NCBI GenBank assembly: GCA_002786715.1
Contig: PCTW01000076.1
Coordinates: forward strand, 16,879-80,878
Length of the DNA stretch: 64,000 nt
Direction of reading: 5' to 3'
DNA from: Bdellovibrio sp. CG22_combo_CG10-13_8_21_14_all_39_27
GTDB lineage: Bacteria; Bdellovibrionota; Bacteriovoracia; Bacteriovoracales; Bacteriovoracaceae
Positions 1-8,592 of the stretch are shown here, piece by piece. Both the position numbers and the translations under genes were made by a program. Each line of letters starts with the position of its first letter. Position 1 is the first letter of the stretch. The notes beneath the pieces are model-generated. The model ran no database searches. It was given only the letters and a program-made list of their open reading frames with translations, and was not told where the DNA came from.

Positions 1-38
1 TTTTCAGTCCTTTGCTCTACCAACTGAGCTAACTGGGC
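1..38 (-). tRNA. tRNA-Phe (GAA), 3' part cut off by the window edge
   Basis: Read on the minus strand from 38 to 1 this is the 5' half of a tRNA: 7-nt acceptor strand GCCCAGT, U8/A9, D-stem GCTC..GAGC with AGTTGGTA loop, anticodon stem AAGGA and loop CTGAAAA, giving anticodon GAA. The remaining anticodon stem, T arm and CCA lie outside the window. Confidence 0.93.
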
Positions 39-67
39 ATTCAGAAATACGAATCAAAGTACCGGTA

Positions 68-96
68 AAGTTAAAGGATAGGACCACAATCGTCAA
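68..96 (-). promoter_or_regulatory. Possible promoter of tRNA-Phe
   Basis: Minus-strand TTGACG (96-91) lies 17 nt from TAACTT (73-68), about 30 nt before the mature tRNA 5' end. The -35 is good and the -10 weak. The same TTGACG box precedes the tRNA-Val gene at 10298, which supports the reading. Confidence 0.4.
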
Positions 97-142
97 TTGA
101 ATTATTTTGAATCTTTGACCTCTTTTGTTGTAGAGTCGGACC

Positions 143-949
143 ATGGGAATTCAACTACACAAAATAAAATTGCCTTACGCAAAAACTGAGACTCATGCAC
201 TGATCTTTCTGCCCGATCCTGCCTCTGAAGTGAAGAAAGGATTTGGGATTTTTACACATGGCTTCACGTCACATAAAGGCTCAATTTTGAATTGGCCGGT
301 GCGTTTGGCCGAAGAAGGTTTGGCCTGTATTCTTTTTGACTTACCGGGCCATTATTTAGGAAATTATTCGGAAGTTGAGAGCCTTGAGGAATTTATTTCT
401 GAAGCCCCTAAGCTCTTCGCTCATGCAATGTCTGAGCTTAAAAATAGCTTCACTGAGCATTTTCCCCTCTATGATCATTACCTTGATGACTCCGATTTCA
501 CTGTCGCCTTAGGAGGCCATTCTTTGGGCGCTCTACTCTCTTTGCATGCCATTTCACTTCCCGCATTTCATAGTTATAAACGCATAGGAATCTGCGTAGG
601 TCTAGGGATGCCACCTGAAGGTGTGACTCATCTTTTTGATACGCCCTTTTACAAAAGCACACTGCAAGTTCGCGCTCAATTGGTTTCACCTGCCCTCAAT
701 CCTGATGTGGTTTTTCCTTGGATTAAAAAAGATAAGGAAGAATTAGAATTGAGTGGAGAGCGTTTGCATTTTATCACTGGTGAAGATGATCTGGTGGTGG
801 GAAAAACCGGAACTGAGCAATTGGTTGAATCGCTACGTGCCAAAGGCAATGATGTGTCGATTGAAAAGCCGGCGAAGCTCGCTCACCAATTACCTGAGAT
901 GGCCGCCGCCCACGTTAAAAAATTTCTTAAGGATTTTGGCCTGCTCTAA
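143..949 (+). CDS. Alpha/beta hydrolase
   Basis: A 268-residue soluble protein with no signal peptide, typical size for a single-domain alpha/beta hydrolase (esterase, lipase or acyltransferase type). An HG oxyanion-loop motif lies near residues 39-40, the nucleophile elbow GHSLG puts the catalytic Ser at 127, an acidic turn GEDD near 213-216 offers the Asp, and His248 in LAHQLPE fits the last triad member. The GHSLG strand and the C-terminal His are the parts I trust most; the substrate cannot be told. Its 3' end overlaps the convergent queG by 23 bp, so there is no terminator between the two genes. Confidence 0.85.
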   Translation: MGIQLHKIKLPYAKTETHALIFLPDPASEVKKGFGIFTHGFTSHKGSILNWPVRLAEEGLACILFDLPGHYLGNYSEVESLEEFISEAPKLFAHAMSELKNSFTEHFPLYDHYLDDSDFTVALGGHSLGALLSLHAISLPAFHSYKRIGICVGLGMPPEGVTHLFDTPFYKSTLQVRAQLVSPALNPDVVFPWIKKDKEELELSGERLHFITGEDDLVVGKTGTEQLVESLRAKGNDVSIEKPAKLAHQLPEMAAAHVKKFLKDFGLL

Positions 950-1925
950 TTTTTTTCCAAAATTTAAGACTGCGAAGAAGAGCCCGCCGTCCTGTTCGTC
1001 CCATTGGCGTTTCTTTATACTTTTTGGCAAATGCCGACTGGCTGCTTTTTTCTAAATCTTGAATGATATCTTCTAAGTCAGGTTTTAAAAATTGATTGAT
1101 CAGTTGATGAGGATCTTTAAGTGGGATCGAAGTATCGCTCTCTCTTTTGATATTCCAAGGACAAACATCTTGGCAAATGTCACAGCCAAAAATTTCGCCA
1201 CTGCCCTTCTCTGCACCAAGCGGAGTTGGAGCTTCTTCTTTCATCATCTCAATGCTCCAAGTAGAAAGGCATTGATTAGCGATCAGTGTTCTGGATTTGG
1301 GATCAATGGCATTAGTGGGACAAGCATCGATACAAGCTGTGCAACTGCCACAATGATCAGATTCAATTTGAGGCGTTTTTTGATTTTCTAATTTTTGATT
1401 AAGAATGAGTGAGCCGATCATCAGAAATGAGCCATGCTTGCGATGAATCAGCATGGAATTTTTGCCAAACCAGCCAAGGCCAGAGCGCAAGGCCAAATCG
1501 CGATCGAGAACAGGATGAATATCTAGCGCCAACTTTCCTTCAAGCTCAGGATTTGTCTTTTTTAATTTTTGCAAAATAAGATTCAGACGATCAGCAATGA
1601 TGCGATGATAATCCGCCCCTTCGAAACCAAAAACATAGCTGGCCATTTTCAATCCGTTACTCTCTTCTGATTGATAGAAATGGCGAAGGGATTCGCGCGC
1701 TGGAAAATAATCAAAAAGAAAAACGAGCGCTGATTGCACTTCCGGGTAAGTCGCTTGTAGTGATTTTCGAAGATCCTTGCGATGATCTGCGAGATAACCG
1801 AGTTCGCCATGGTTACCTTGATCAATCCATTTTTGAAATTGTTCAAAAGAAATCGCCTCGAGTTGCTCTGTGTATCCCCAATCGACAATATCTAAGGAAT
1901 GGAGCCAATCGTGATCAAATATCAT
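927..1925 (-). CDS. queG: Epoxyqueuosine reductase QueG
   Basis: A 332-residue cobalamin- and iron-sulfur-dependent reductase that turns epoxyqueuosine into queuosine at tRNA position 34. The N-terminal half carries the family stretch with LDIHPVLD (residues 134-141; Asp135 likely aligns with the proposed general acid) and GLGWFGKNSML. Two [4Fe-4S] motifs follow: CGSCTACIDACP (Cys192, 195, 198, 202) and CDICQDVCPWN (Cys248, 251, 255, with Cys219 as the fourth ligand). Length is near the family norm, without the extra C-terminal HEAT repeats some members have. It starts 2 bp after the pyruvate kinase-ferredoxin stop, so the two are almost certainly cotranscribed. queC, an earlier step of the pathway, is at 24944. 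Confidence 0.96.
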   Translation of the reverse strand: MIFDHDWLHSLDIVDWGYTEQLEAISFEQFQKWIDQGNHGELGYLADHRKDLRKSLQATYPEVQSALVFLFDYFPARESLRHFYQSEESNGLKMASYVFGFEGADYHRIIADRLNLILQKLKKTNPELEGKLALDIHPVLDRDLALRSGLGWFGKNSMLIHRKHGSFLMIGSLILNQKLENQKTPQIESDHCGSCTACIDACPTNAIDPKSRTLIANQCLSTWSIEMMKEEAPTPLGAEKGSGEIFGCDICQDVCPWNIKRESDTSIPLKDPHQLINQFLKPDLEDIIQDLEKSSQSAFAKKYKETPMGRTGRRALLRSLKFWKKIRAGQNP

Positions 1926-1927
1926 TT

Positions 1928-3604
1928 TTATGTAGGGATGATTTCAATCGCACCAGTTGGACAGACGCGAATACATTCCATATCAAGAGTACAAGCCCCT
2001 AGCTTGGCTTCATTGATAATTGTATTTTTGTTTTCATCATCTGAAGTCATCCAGATATCATGAGGACAAATACCGATACAATTCTGACAAGAAGCACAGA
2101 TGCTGGTGTCTAAAAGAATTTTCTTTTTATCGTCACTGGCCTCGATCAATACGTCCGAACCGCCTAAAACTTTTGGAACGTCTTTGATGATTTCAACTTT
2201 GACAGAGTTGGAGCTTCCTCTCGCAAAAAACTTGCCATCACCTCGGGTAATGACGAGCTTATCGCCGTTGACGAGATTCAATTTCGTTTTGACTTTGTCG
2301 ATAACCATCACTTGAAAATTAAAATTGTCTTCATTGAAGTCGATTAATTGAAAAGGCGTCACTCCCCAATAAAGAGACATGCGACGAACGGTGCGGATAT
2401 TATTAGTAATGCCCAACACTTCTTTATTAGGTCTGAAACATGCAATTTTCTGGCAAGAGCTTCCACTTTCGGTAATTGACAAAATATAACGTGCGTAAAT
2501 TTTCTCAGCTATCATACTGGCCGCAACCATCACTGAACTGGTGACGTTGGTGAGGTCCATGTTACGAAGAAGCGGGCGCTCTTTTGGAGTGCGTTCAGCT
2601 TCTAGAATAATACTATTCATCATTTGAACGGTTTCGAGCGGATATTTACCATTGGCAGTTTCACCAGAGAGCATGACGGCATCTGTGCCATCCCAAACTG
2701 CATTGGCCACATCGGAAGCCTCAGCTCTTGTAGGAGTTGGATTCTCTGTCATACTCTCAAGCATCTGCGTGGCAGTGATGACTGGAACTTGCGCTTCATT
2801 ACACATCATGATTATTTTTTTCTGAATAGAAGGAACCAAATGGTTTCCAACTTCAACACCCATATCTCCACGGGCCACCATAATGACATCGACAACTTTC
2901 AAAATTTCGGGAAGATTATCAATGGCCTGAGGCTTTTCAATTTTGGCGATGATTGGAATATTCACTTTCAAAGAATGAAGAAGATACTTCACCTGAAGAA
3001 TATCTTCTTTTTTACGGACAAAACTTAAGGCGATAAAATCAATATCTTGTTTAAGACCAAAGAGCAGATCCTCACGATCTTTTTCCGTAAAGGCAGGAGC
3101 TGAAACATCACAGTCTGGAAGGTTAATTCCTTTGTTTGACTTTAGCATTCCTCCAACATCAACTTTGATTTTATAAACATCACCGTCGCGCTTAATGGCC
3201 GTTGCTCTAAGCAATCCATCATCGAAAAGAATGCGAGCTTGATCGTGACAATCATCAACTAATTTTTCATAAATAGTTGGGATGTAGCGATCTTTGTACT
3301 GAGGATACTTTTCTTGGAGTTTGGATGGCCCAATAACCCAATCTTCACCATTTTTAAGTTCTAGCGGTGTAGGAAGTTTATCAACACGAATTTTAGGACC
3401 TTGAAGATCGAGTAAAATCGCAATTTCTTTTTTGATATTTTTAGAAGCCTGCCTGATATTTTTTATGGTTTGTGCATGACCTTCGTGAGTTCCGTGACTC
3501 ATATTAATCCTGGCGACATTAATGCCAGCATTAATTAATTTTTCAATCATTTCTACGGTATTTGAAGCAGGCCCTAATGTGGCCACAATTTTAGCTCGAC
3601 GCAT
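1928..3604 (-). CDS. pyk: Pyruvate kinase with C-terminal two-cluster ferredoxin domain
   Basis: Residues 1-~480 form a complete pyruvate kinase: start RRAKIVATLGPAS, catalytic loop AKIEKPQ (Lys221), VARGDMGVEV (Asp247), ITATQMLESM, then MLSGETANGKYP and a full C domain. Added to this is a ferredoxin module at about 502-558: CASCQNCIGICP (Cys503, 506, 509, 513) and CTLDMECIRVCP (Cys538, 544, 548 with Asp541 where the second Cys is normal), ending PTGAIEI. Normal pyruvate kinases stop near 470-480 residues or carry a PEP-utiliser-like domain, so this fusion is unusual. An in-frame ATG lies five codons upstream (3619), but GAGAGGGG sits just before the 3604 ATG, so I choose 3604. queG follows 2 bp downstream. 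Confidence 0.93.
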   Translation of the reverse strand: MRRAKIVATLGPASNTVEMIEKLINAGINVARINMSHGTHEGHAQTIKNIRQASKNIKKEIAILLDLQGPKIRVDKLPTPLELKNGEDWVIGPSKLQEKYPQYKDRYIPTIYEKLVDDCHDQARILFDDGLLRATAIKRDGDVYKIKVDVGGMLKSNKGINLPDCDVSAPAFTEKDREDLLFGLKQDIDFIALSFVRKKEDILQVKYLLHSLKVNIPIIAKIEKPQAIDNLPEILKVVDVIMVARGDMGVEVGNHLVPSIQKKIIMMCNEAQVPVITATQMLESMTENPTPTRAEASDVANAVWDGTDAVMLSGETANGKYPLETVQMMNSIILEAERTPKERPLLRNMDLTNVTSSVMVAASMIAEKIYARYILSITESGSSCQKIACFRPNKEVLGITNNIRTVRRMSLYWGVTPFQLIDFNEDNFNFQVMVIDKVKTKLNLVNGDKLVITRGDGKFFARGSSNSVKVEIIKDVPKVLGGSDVLIEASDDKKKILLDTSICASCQNCIGICPHDIWMTSDDENKNTIINEAKLGACTLDMECIRVCPTGAIEIIPT

Positions 3605-3667
3605 ATTCCCCTCTCTCATTTGAGATAGAATAGCACCAAATGGAGCTAGGCTACAAGGCTCTGATTG

Positions 3668-5620
3668 TTAGGTTTCCGAGGTTTTAGCGCTTTGACGTTC
3701 GCGGCTGGCCCTAATTTCATTGGCGGCCATATTAGAGTTACGAAGTTTTTCCATCTTAATTTCGTATTGTTCAATAAGATTCTCTTTTTCCATTTGCGAT
3801 TTTTCAGCTAAACGTTGGTACTCATTAGTTAGCATTGAAACTTTTGACTGCATTTCTCTTTGATGCTCAACTCTTTCCGAACTAATCATATTTTCATAAC
3901 GTTCAGTCATTTTAGTAAGCTGTACATCAGAAGTGTTCTTAGCACTTGCGAGTTTGCGATCAAATTCATTACGAACGGTAGTTAAACTCTTATTAAAATC
4001 TCGTTCTTTTGCCTCAATAGCTCGTTTATAATTGCGTTCATCTTCATTTTTCATGTCTTGATAATATTTTGTCATGGCCAATTGTTCAGTCGCGGCCTTC
4101 TTTTCAACGTTGGTCAAGCGAGACTCATAATTTTCAATGACTCTCATCATTTCTTGATCTTTCATTTCAAGACGCTTTTCAAGAGAGGTTTCTTTGCGCT
4201 CAAATTGCGATTTTAAATCATCCTTAAGCTCTTCTTTTTCATTGCGAACTTGACGTCTCGTATCTTCAAAGAATTGGGTTTGTTCTTTACCCATTTCACG
4301 ACGAAGTGTTTCAATATTGTTTTGATTATCAGTTTGTAAATTACTAACGTAACGTTGATGCTCGACTTCTTTATTATCTAGCTTATTGGCCAAGTCCTGT
4401 CTGGCAGAAAGACTATCTTGCTCTCGAGCCAACTCGGTGCGATTGTATTGAGTTTTGTAGGCTTCAATCGTTTTCTCGTTGTCGTCTTTAAGTTTACCAA
4501 CATAGTTTTGCTGATACTCTCTAAATTCGGCATTCTTTTTGTCAATATCCTTAGAATGATTAACTTCCATTCCCTTCAATTCATCTTGGTACCCTTGAGC
4601 GATTCGTTCATTCAAAAGAGCATTTGTATAATTTCTATTCTCAGATTCATTATTTAAATTCGCGATTTGGTTCTTATAGGTATCATGAATACGCTTTGTA
4701 TTATCTTGTGCTTTTGTATCAAAACCTTCATTTAAAAGTTTGTTGGTTTGTCTCTCCCAACCAATACGATCATTAGCAAAGTCCTTTTCCATCATTCTCT
4801 TTTCGCTCTTACCTTCTCTTGCAATTTTCTGCATTTCCTTTTGATTTCTATCATTAAGAGAGTCAGTCAGTTCTCCAAAATTGGCCTTCATATTATTGAT
4901 TTCATCGGCCTTATTTTGAAGGAGAATTGTTTTTTGATTATCATGATTATTATTTATTCGACGGATATCCTGCTCTTGAGCAGTTCTCAAAGATTCTTTC
5001 TCAAGCTGATGCATGTCGTTTGCTTTATTTTTTGCAATGTTCGCATCTTGGACAAGTGATTGCTTCTCTGTTCGATGAGTATGCATGAGATTCTTCTTCT
5101 CACCATCATACTGATCTCTCATAGTGTTCACACTCTTGGTAGTGGTTTTATTCAAAGTATTTAATTGCTCATCAAATTGATGTTGATTTCGAGAAATCCC
5201 TTCATCAAAACGTTGCTTAATATTTTCTCTGTGAACAGTATCAAGTTTATCACGCTCACGCTTTGCAACTTCAAAGGCGTCACTGATTTCATTTAGCTTT
5301 TGATTGTATTGATTTTTGGTTGTACTTTTGTCGCGATTAAATTCAGTTTTTGACTCATCCAACTCTTTGCGAAATCGATCAGTACGACGTGCTATTTCTT
5401 CTGATGTTTGGCGATCGAAGCGATCGACGTTACGAGCATTCTGCTCTTCCAGATCACTTTTTTGTTCTTTGAAAACGTTGAGTTGATTATTTTCTTTTGT
5501 CTTATGGAGCTTTTCTAGGTCTTCAGCCTTCTCATCATAGTTCTTACGAACTTCATTCGCTGAGTCTCGATACTGCTGTCTCGCTTGTGAAAGTCTGCTG
5601 TTGTAGTCGTTAATATCCAC
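3668..5620 (-). CDS. Long all-coiled-coil protein
   Basis: 650 residues made almost wholly of Lys, Glu, Asp, Gln, Asn and Arg with spaced Leu/Met/Ile, with almost no Pro or Gly and no signal peptide or membrane segment. This predicts one near-continuous alpha-helical coiled coil with Asn/Gln-rich heptads, a cytoskeletal or scaffold-like design. It begins with GTG, preceded by GAAGGA at 5-nt spacing, and has its own -10 box. No family is recognised; an SMC-like or intermediate-filament-like role is possible, but there is no Walker motif, so it is not an SMC ATPase. Pyruvate kinase follows 63 bp downstream on the same strand and may share the transcript. Confidence 0.85.
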   Translation of the reverse strand: MDINDYNSRLSQARQQYRDSANEVRKNYDEKAEDLEKLHKTKENNQLNVFKEQKSDLEEQNARNVDRFDRQTSEEIARRTDRFRKELDESKTEFNRDKSTTKNQYNQKLNEISDAFEVAKRERDKLDTVHRENIKQRFDEGISRNQHQFDEQLNTLNKTTTKSVNTMRDQYDGEKKNLMHTHRTEKQSLVQDANIAKNKANDMHQLEKESLRTAQEQDIRRINNNHDNQKTILLQNKADEINNMKANFGELTDSLNDRNQKEMQKIAREGKSEKRMMEKDFANDRIGWERQTNKLLNEGFDTKAQDNTKRIHDTYKNQIANLNNESENRNYTNALLNERIAQGYQDELKGMEVNHSKDIDKKNAEFREYQQNYVGKLKDDNEKTIEAYKTQYNRTELAREQDSLSARQDLANKLDNKEVEHQRYVSNLQTDNQNNIETLRREMGKEQTQFFEDTRRQVRNEKEELKDDLKSQFERKETSLEKRLEMKDQEMMRVIENYESRLTNVEKKAATEQLAMTKYYQDMKNEDERNYKRAIEAKERDFNKSLTTVRNEFDRKLASAKNTSDVQLTKMTERYENMISSERVEHQREMQSKVSMLTNEYQRLAEKSQMEKENLIEQYEIKMEKLRNSNMAANEIRASRERQSAKTSET

Positions 5621-5655
5621 TCAAATCCTTCCTCATCCTGAGGGTTCACCTTTCT

Positions 5656-5661
5656 ATTATA
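5656..5661 (-). promoter_or_regulatory. -10 box for the coiled-coil gene
   Basis: A perfect minus-strand TATAAT lies between the terminator of the upstream gene and the GTG start at 5620, implying a leader of about 28 nt. No good -35 is visible; the 17-nt position falls in the T-run of the terminator. Confidence 0.45.
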
Positions 5662-5672
5662 GGTTCTAAGAC

Positions 5673-5710
5673 AAAAAAAAACGCCCGGGGTCAAATTTTC
5701 CCGCGGGCGT
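5673..5710 (-). terminator. Intrinsic terminator of the DsbA-like lipoprotein gene
   Basis: On the minus strand a GC-rich stem (ACGCCCG paired with CGGGCGT, extended by two more G-C pairs after one mismatch) is followed by a run of eight to nine T. It lies about 25 bp after the stop codon at 5735. There is no T-run on the plus side, so it is one-directional. Confidence 0.85.
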
Positions 5711-5734
5711 CCTAAAGATGAGTAAATTGAGTAA

Positions 5735-6784
5735 CTATTTAAGGTCTTCGTCGATTAATTCTGCAAAGACTTCAAGTGGTTGCGCCCCATTGACGACTTT
5801 ACCGTTGACGAAAAAGGTCGGAGTTGATTTTACTTCGACTTCTTTCCCATCTTCCATGTCTTGGTCGATTTTAGCGTTATGCTTATCACTCATTAAACAT
5901 TTATTAAATTCTTCAAGCCTGAGTCCAATCGCCTTTGCCTTAGCTTTGAGACCATCGACATTAAGTCCTGCTTGGTCTGCGAACATAGCATCATGCATTT
6001 TCCAAAAGCTATCTGCACTTTGTTCAAAGGCACACATACCAGCAACGGCAGCGATCTTAGCGTGCTCATGAAACGGAAGTGGAAAGTTTTTGTATACGAC
6101 ATTTACTTTCTTACCATATTTTTCCTTCACTTCTTTAATCGTCTCCGCTGCTTTTGAGCAGAAAGGGCATTGAAAGTCAGAGAATTCAACGATCGTAACT
6201 TGCTCTCCCCCTTTGCCAGTTGCAGGAGACCCTTCTGTTTTAACATTGAAACGTGGAGATTCTGGCTTTTTCAAATAAATCTCAACAGGATTCTTTTGAG
6301 TCATTTTCCCTAGCCATACGTCGACAGCTCCTTTTTTCTTTTCCATCGTCAAGAAGCCCTTTACTCTTTCTTTGAGCTCAGGAGTCAAAGATTCTTTAGG
6401 AATGCCTCTCTCTTTCACAAATTTATCAACTTCAGCGCTGCTGATTTTTATATCTTTAGCGATTACTTTTTCTAGAAATTCATCGTTAGTTAAATTTTTC
6501 TTCTCAGGATGAGCATTCATAAATTTTTCAAGAATTAATGAACGAAGTTTATTCATTTTAAGTTCGTAAACTTTCATTTCAGCTTCGTAAATTTCACTTG
6601 TGATTCCTGTGACCATTTCGCTTTCAGTAATTTCTTGGCCATTAATTTTTGCCACAACACCAGTTTTTGGGGCGTCTTTATAAACGAAGTTTGGTTTTGA
6701 TTCAGCTTCTTTGGTACATGCAATAGCAACGATAAGCGATGCTGCAACCCCAAAAGATATCAATGTGGATTTTCCCAATTGCAT
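5735..6784 (-). CDS. Lipoprotein with SurA-like N-terminus and DsbA-like thioredoxin domain
   Basis: 349 residues. A hydrophobic N-terminus ends in a plausible lipobox with Cys23. Residues 42-60 (VVAKINGQEITESEM) look like the start of a SurA/PpiC-type N-terminal chaperone domain, helical to about 165. From about 193 there is a DsbA/DsbG-like thioredoxin fold with active site FQCPFC (Cys206, Cys209) and the cis-Pro loop STPTFFVNG. This architecture suggests a periplasmic lipid-anchored thiol oxidase or isomerase that binds unfolded substrates. It has its own terminator at 5673. The DsbD/ScsB-like reductase at 51036 could be an electron donor for such a protein, though nothing here links them directly. 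Confidence 0.88.
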   Translation of the reverse strand: MQLGKSTLISFGVAASLIVAIACTKEAESKPNFVYKDAPKTGVVAKINGQEITESEMVTGITSEIYEAEMKVYELKMNKLRSLILEKFMNAHPEKKNLTNDEFLEKVIAKDIKISSAEVDKFVKERGIPKESLTPELKERVKGFLTMEKKKGAVDVWLGKMTQKNPVEIYLKKPESPRFNVKTEGSPATGKGGEQVTIVEFSDFQCPFCSKAAETIKEVKEKYGKKVNVVYKNFPLPFHEHAKIAAVAGMCAFEQSADSFWKMHDAMFADQAGLNVDGLKAKAKAIGLRLEEFNKCLMSDKHNAKIDQDMEDGKEVEVKSTPTFFVNGKVVNGAQPLEVFAELIDEDLK

Positions 6785-6837
6785 AGTTACTCCTTAAATG
6801 AAGAAAAATAATATGGAAAATGATAACTCAGGGTGAG

Positions 6838-8592
6838 CTAAGATGGCGACAATTCTCGAATAAATTGACAATAAATTGAACTAGATTCCATCAATTCGTG
6901 ATGATTTCCTGACGATACTAATCGGCCTTTGTCCATAACGATAATTCTATCGGAACTTTTTATGGTTTCTAGACGATGAGCTACGATAATGGTTAATGCT
7001 TTACGCTGAATCATTAAGACGAGTTTGCGAAGTGCTTCCTCAAGCTCAGAATCCAAGCCTGATGAAATTTCATCGAAGAGCACAACTGGCTTATTTAAAT
7101 AACAAGCGCGTAGACCTGCAAGCAATTGCTTTTGTCCCATTGATAACTCTCCCACTTTGAGCTGAGTATCAAGTTGAATTCCCCAACGTTTTAAATAAGG
7201 AATCATTGTCGTTGCTTCATTCCAGAAACTTTCAAGTTCTGGACTGACTTGATCTTCAAAGTTCAGATTAAATGCGACTGTAGTAGAGAAAAGATGAGAA
7301 TCTTGAGAAACGATTCCCACTTGTCTTCTATACTTAGCCTGAGCTTTTGGATCATGATCAAGAGGAATTTTTCTGGCATTGTCAGACAACAAATGAATAT
7401 CCATTTTCGTTGGCAAAATATTAGCTGCAATAATATTGAGTACTGTACTTTTTCCAGATCCAGAGAGGCCAACGATCCCAATTAACTCTCCACATTTTCC
7501 TTCAAAGTGAACATCCTTAATGGCGAAAGCTTCCTCACCTTCGAGATTGGGATATTCAAATGAATCAATATTGACATTTAATCGGTCAAACACAAAGTCA
7601 GGAGTTAAACCATTTTCTTGAGAAGGATTTAAAGCATCTAAAAACTCTGCAATTCTTACCACTCCTGATTGGGCCCTTTGAATATTGGCGATCTTCCCGG
7701 AAATCTCTTTTAAAGGATTTATTGAACGCTGAATAAGATCCACAAGAGCAAACACAATCGCAGCTTCAGTTAATTTTGAATAAGGAGAAATGAGAAAAAC
7801 GAAGGCAAGTAAAAGAGGATAAAGAGACTCCGCAACAGAGTAATAAGCAGCATCCCAAAAATTATATCTCAATTGTGTCTTTAGAAAATCTTCTGAAGCC
7901 ACATTAGTTTTTTGCGAACCATAGCCACTATGATTGCTGTAAAAAGCTTCTTTTAATCCGCCGACAACATCGGCGACAGCACGAGAGAGCTTTCCGCGAG
8001 AAGTTCGAACTGCCATAAACACATCTCGCAAACCACGAGATCCCCATAATAAAACCGCAAGGGCTCCAATTTCAAAGAGAGAAAGTGAAATACCGGAGAT
8101 GAGATTTAGCCCAATAAAACTGATGAGACTTGAAACAACGAAAAAAAGATCGATGATAATTCCAAAAGACCCCGAGGTGACAAGCTCGCGAATAGATTCT
8201 GTGTCTGTCATGACTCTGGCCAAAACTTCACCGAGTGGAAATTTTTCTTTCAATGCTTTTTCTTGCTTGCTCTCATCCATTCCTTCATGGGTCAAGATCC
8301 ATGATCGGTAACAAGATAGGCGTAAATGGTTCATCACACCATAGACAAAACGATTGATGGCATATTGGTAGGCCACTCGATTAAGGTAAATTCCTACGAA
8401 TAAAAAAAGAAGAATTTTTAAAGTCGCACCAAACTGTGGGCTTCCATATGATCTTGCCAATTCTGCAGTGTAACGAGGAAGCTCAAGACCTAAAAAGCTC
8501 GAGATCCCTAACGTGAAGACAATAACAGCGATCCATCGTGAAACGCCTTTAAATCGAAACAGCTCAAACCATCTGTTTTTCGAAATGCTCAT
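6838..8592 (-). CDS. ABC exporter half-transporter, consensus Walker B subunit
   Basis: 584 residues: an N-terminal six-helix type-IV exporter membrane domain (to about 300) and a nucleotide-binding domain with Walker A GLSGSGKST (375-383), signature LSMGQ (483-487, Met for the usual Gly), Walker B VVLFDE (Glu508) and H-loop His539. It overlaps the upstream half-transporter by 29 bp, so the two are translated together and should form a heterodimer. The altered signature here and the altered Walker B in the partner fall in the same composite ATP site, as in known asymmetric exporters. The substrate is unknown; lipid or peptide are both possible. Confidence 0.93.
   Translation of the reverse strand: MSISKNRWFELFRFKGVSRWIAVIVFTLGISSFLGLELPRYTAELARSYGSPQFGATLKILLFLFVGIYLNRVAYQYAINRFVYGVMNHLRLSCYRSWILTHEGMDESKQEKALKEKFPLGEVLARVMTDTESIRELVTSGSFGIIIDLFFVVSSLISFIGLNLISGISLSLFEIGALAVLLWGSRGLRDVFMAVRTSRGKLSRAVADVVGGLKEAFYSNHSGYGSQKTNVASEDFLKTQLRYNFWDAAYYSVAESLYPLLLAFVFLISPYSKLTEAAIVFALVDLIQRSINPLKEISGKIANIQRAQSGVVRIAEFLDALNPSQENGLTPDFVFDRLNVNIDSFEYPNLEGEEAFAIKDVHFEGKCGELIGIVGLSGSGKSTVLNIIAANILPTKMDIHLLSDNARKIPLDHDPKAQAKYRRQVGIVSQDSHLFSTTVAFNLNFEDQVSPELESFWNEATTMIPYLKRWGIQLDTQLKVGELSMGQKQLLAGLRACYLNKPVVLFDEISSGLDSELEEALRKLVLMIQRKALTIIVAHRLETIKSSDRIIVMDKGRLVSSGNHHELMESSSIYCQFIRELSPS

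Noticed and set aside
1-949. Integration site or genomic island at tRNA-Phe
   Set aside because: No integrase, no direct repeat of the tRNA 3' end (which is outside the window), and the neighbours are ordinary chromosomal genes.
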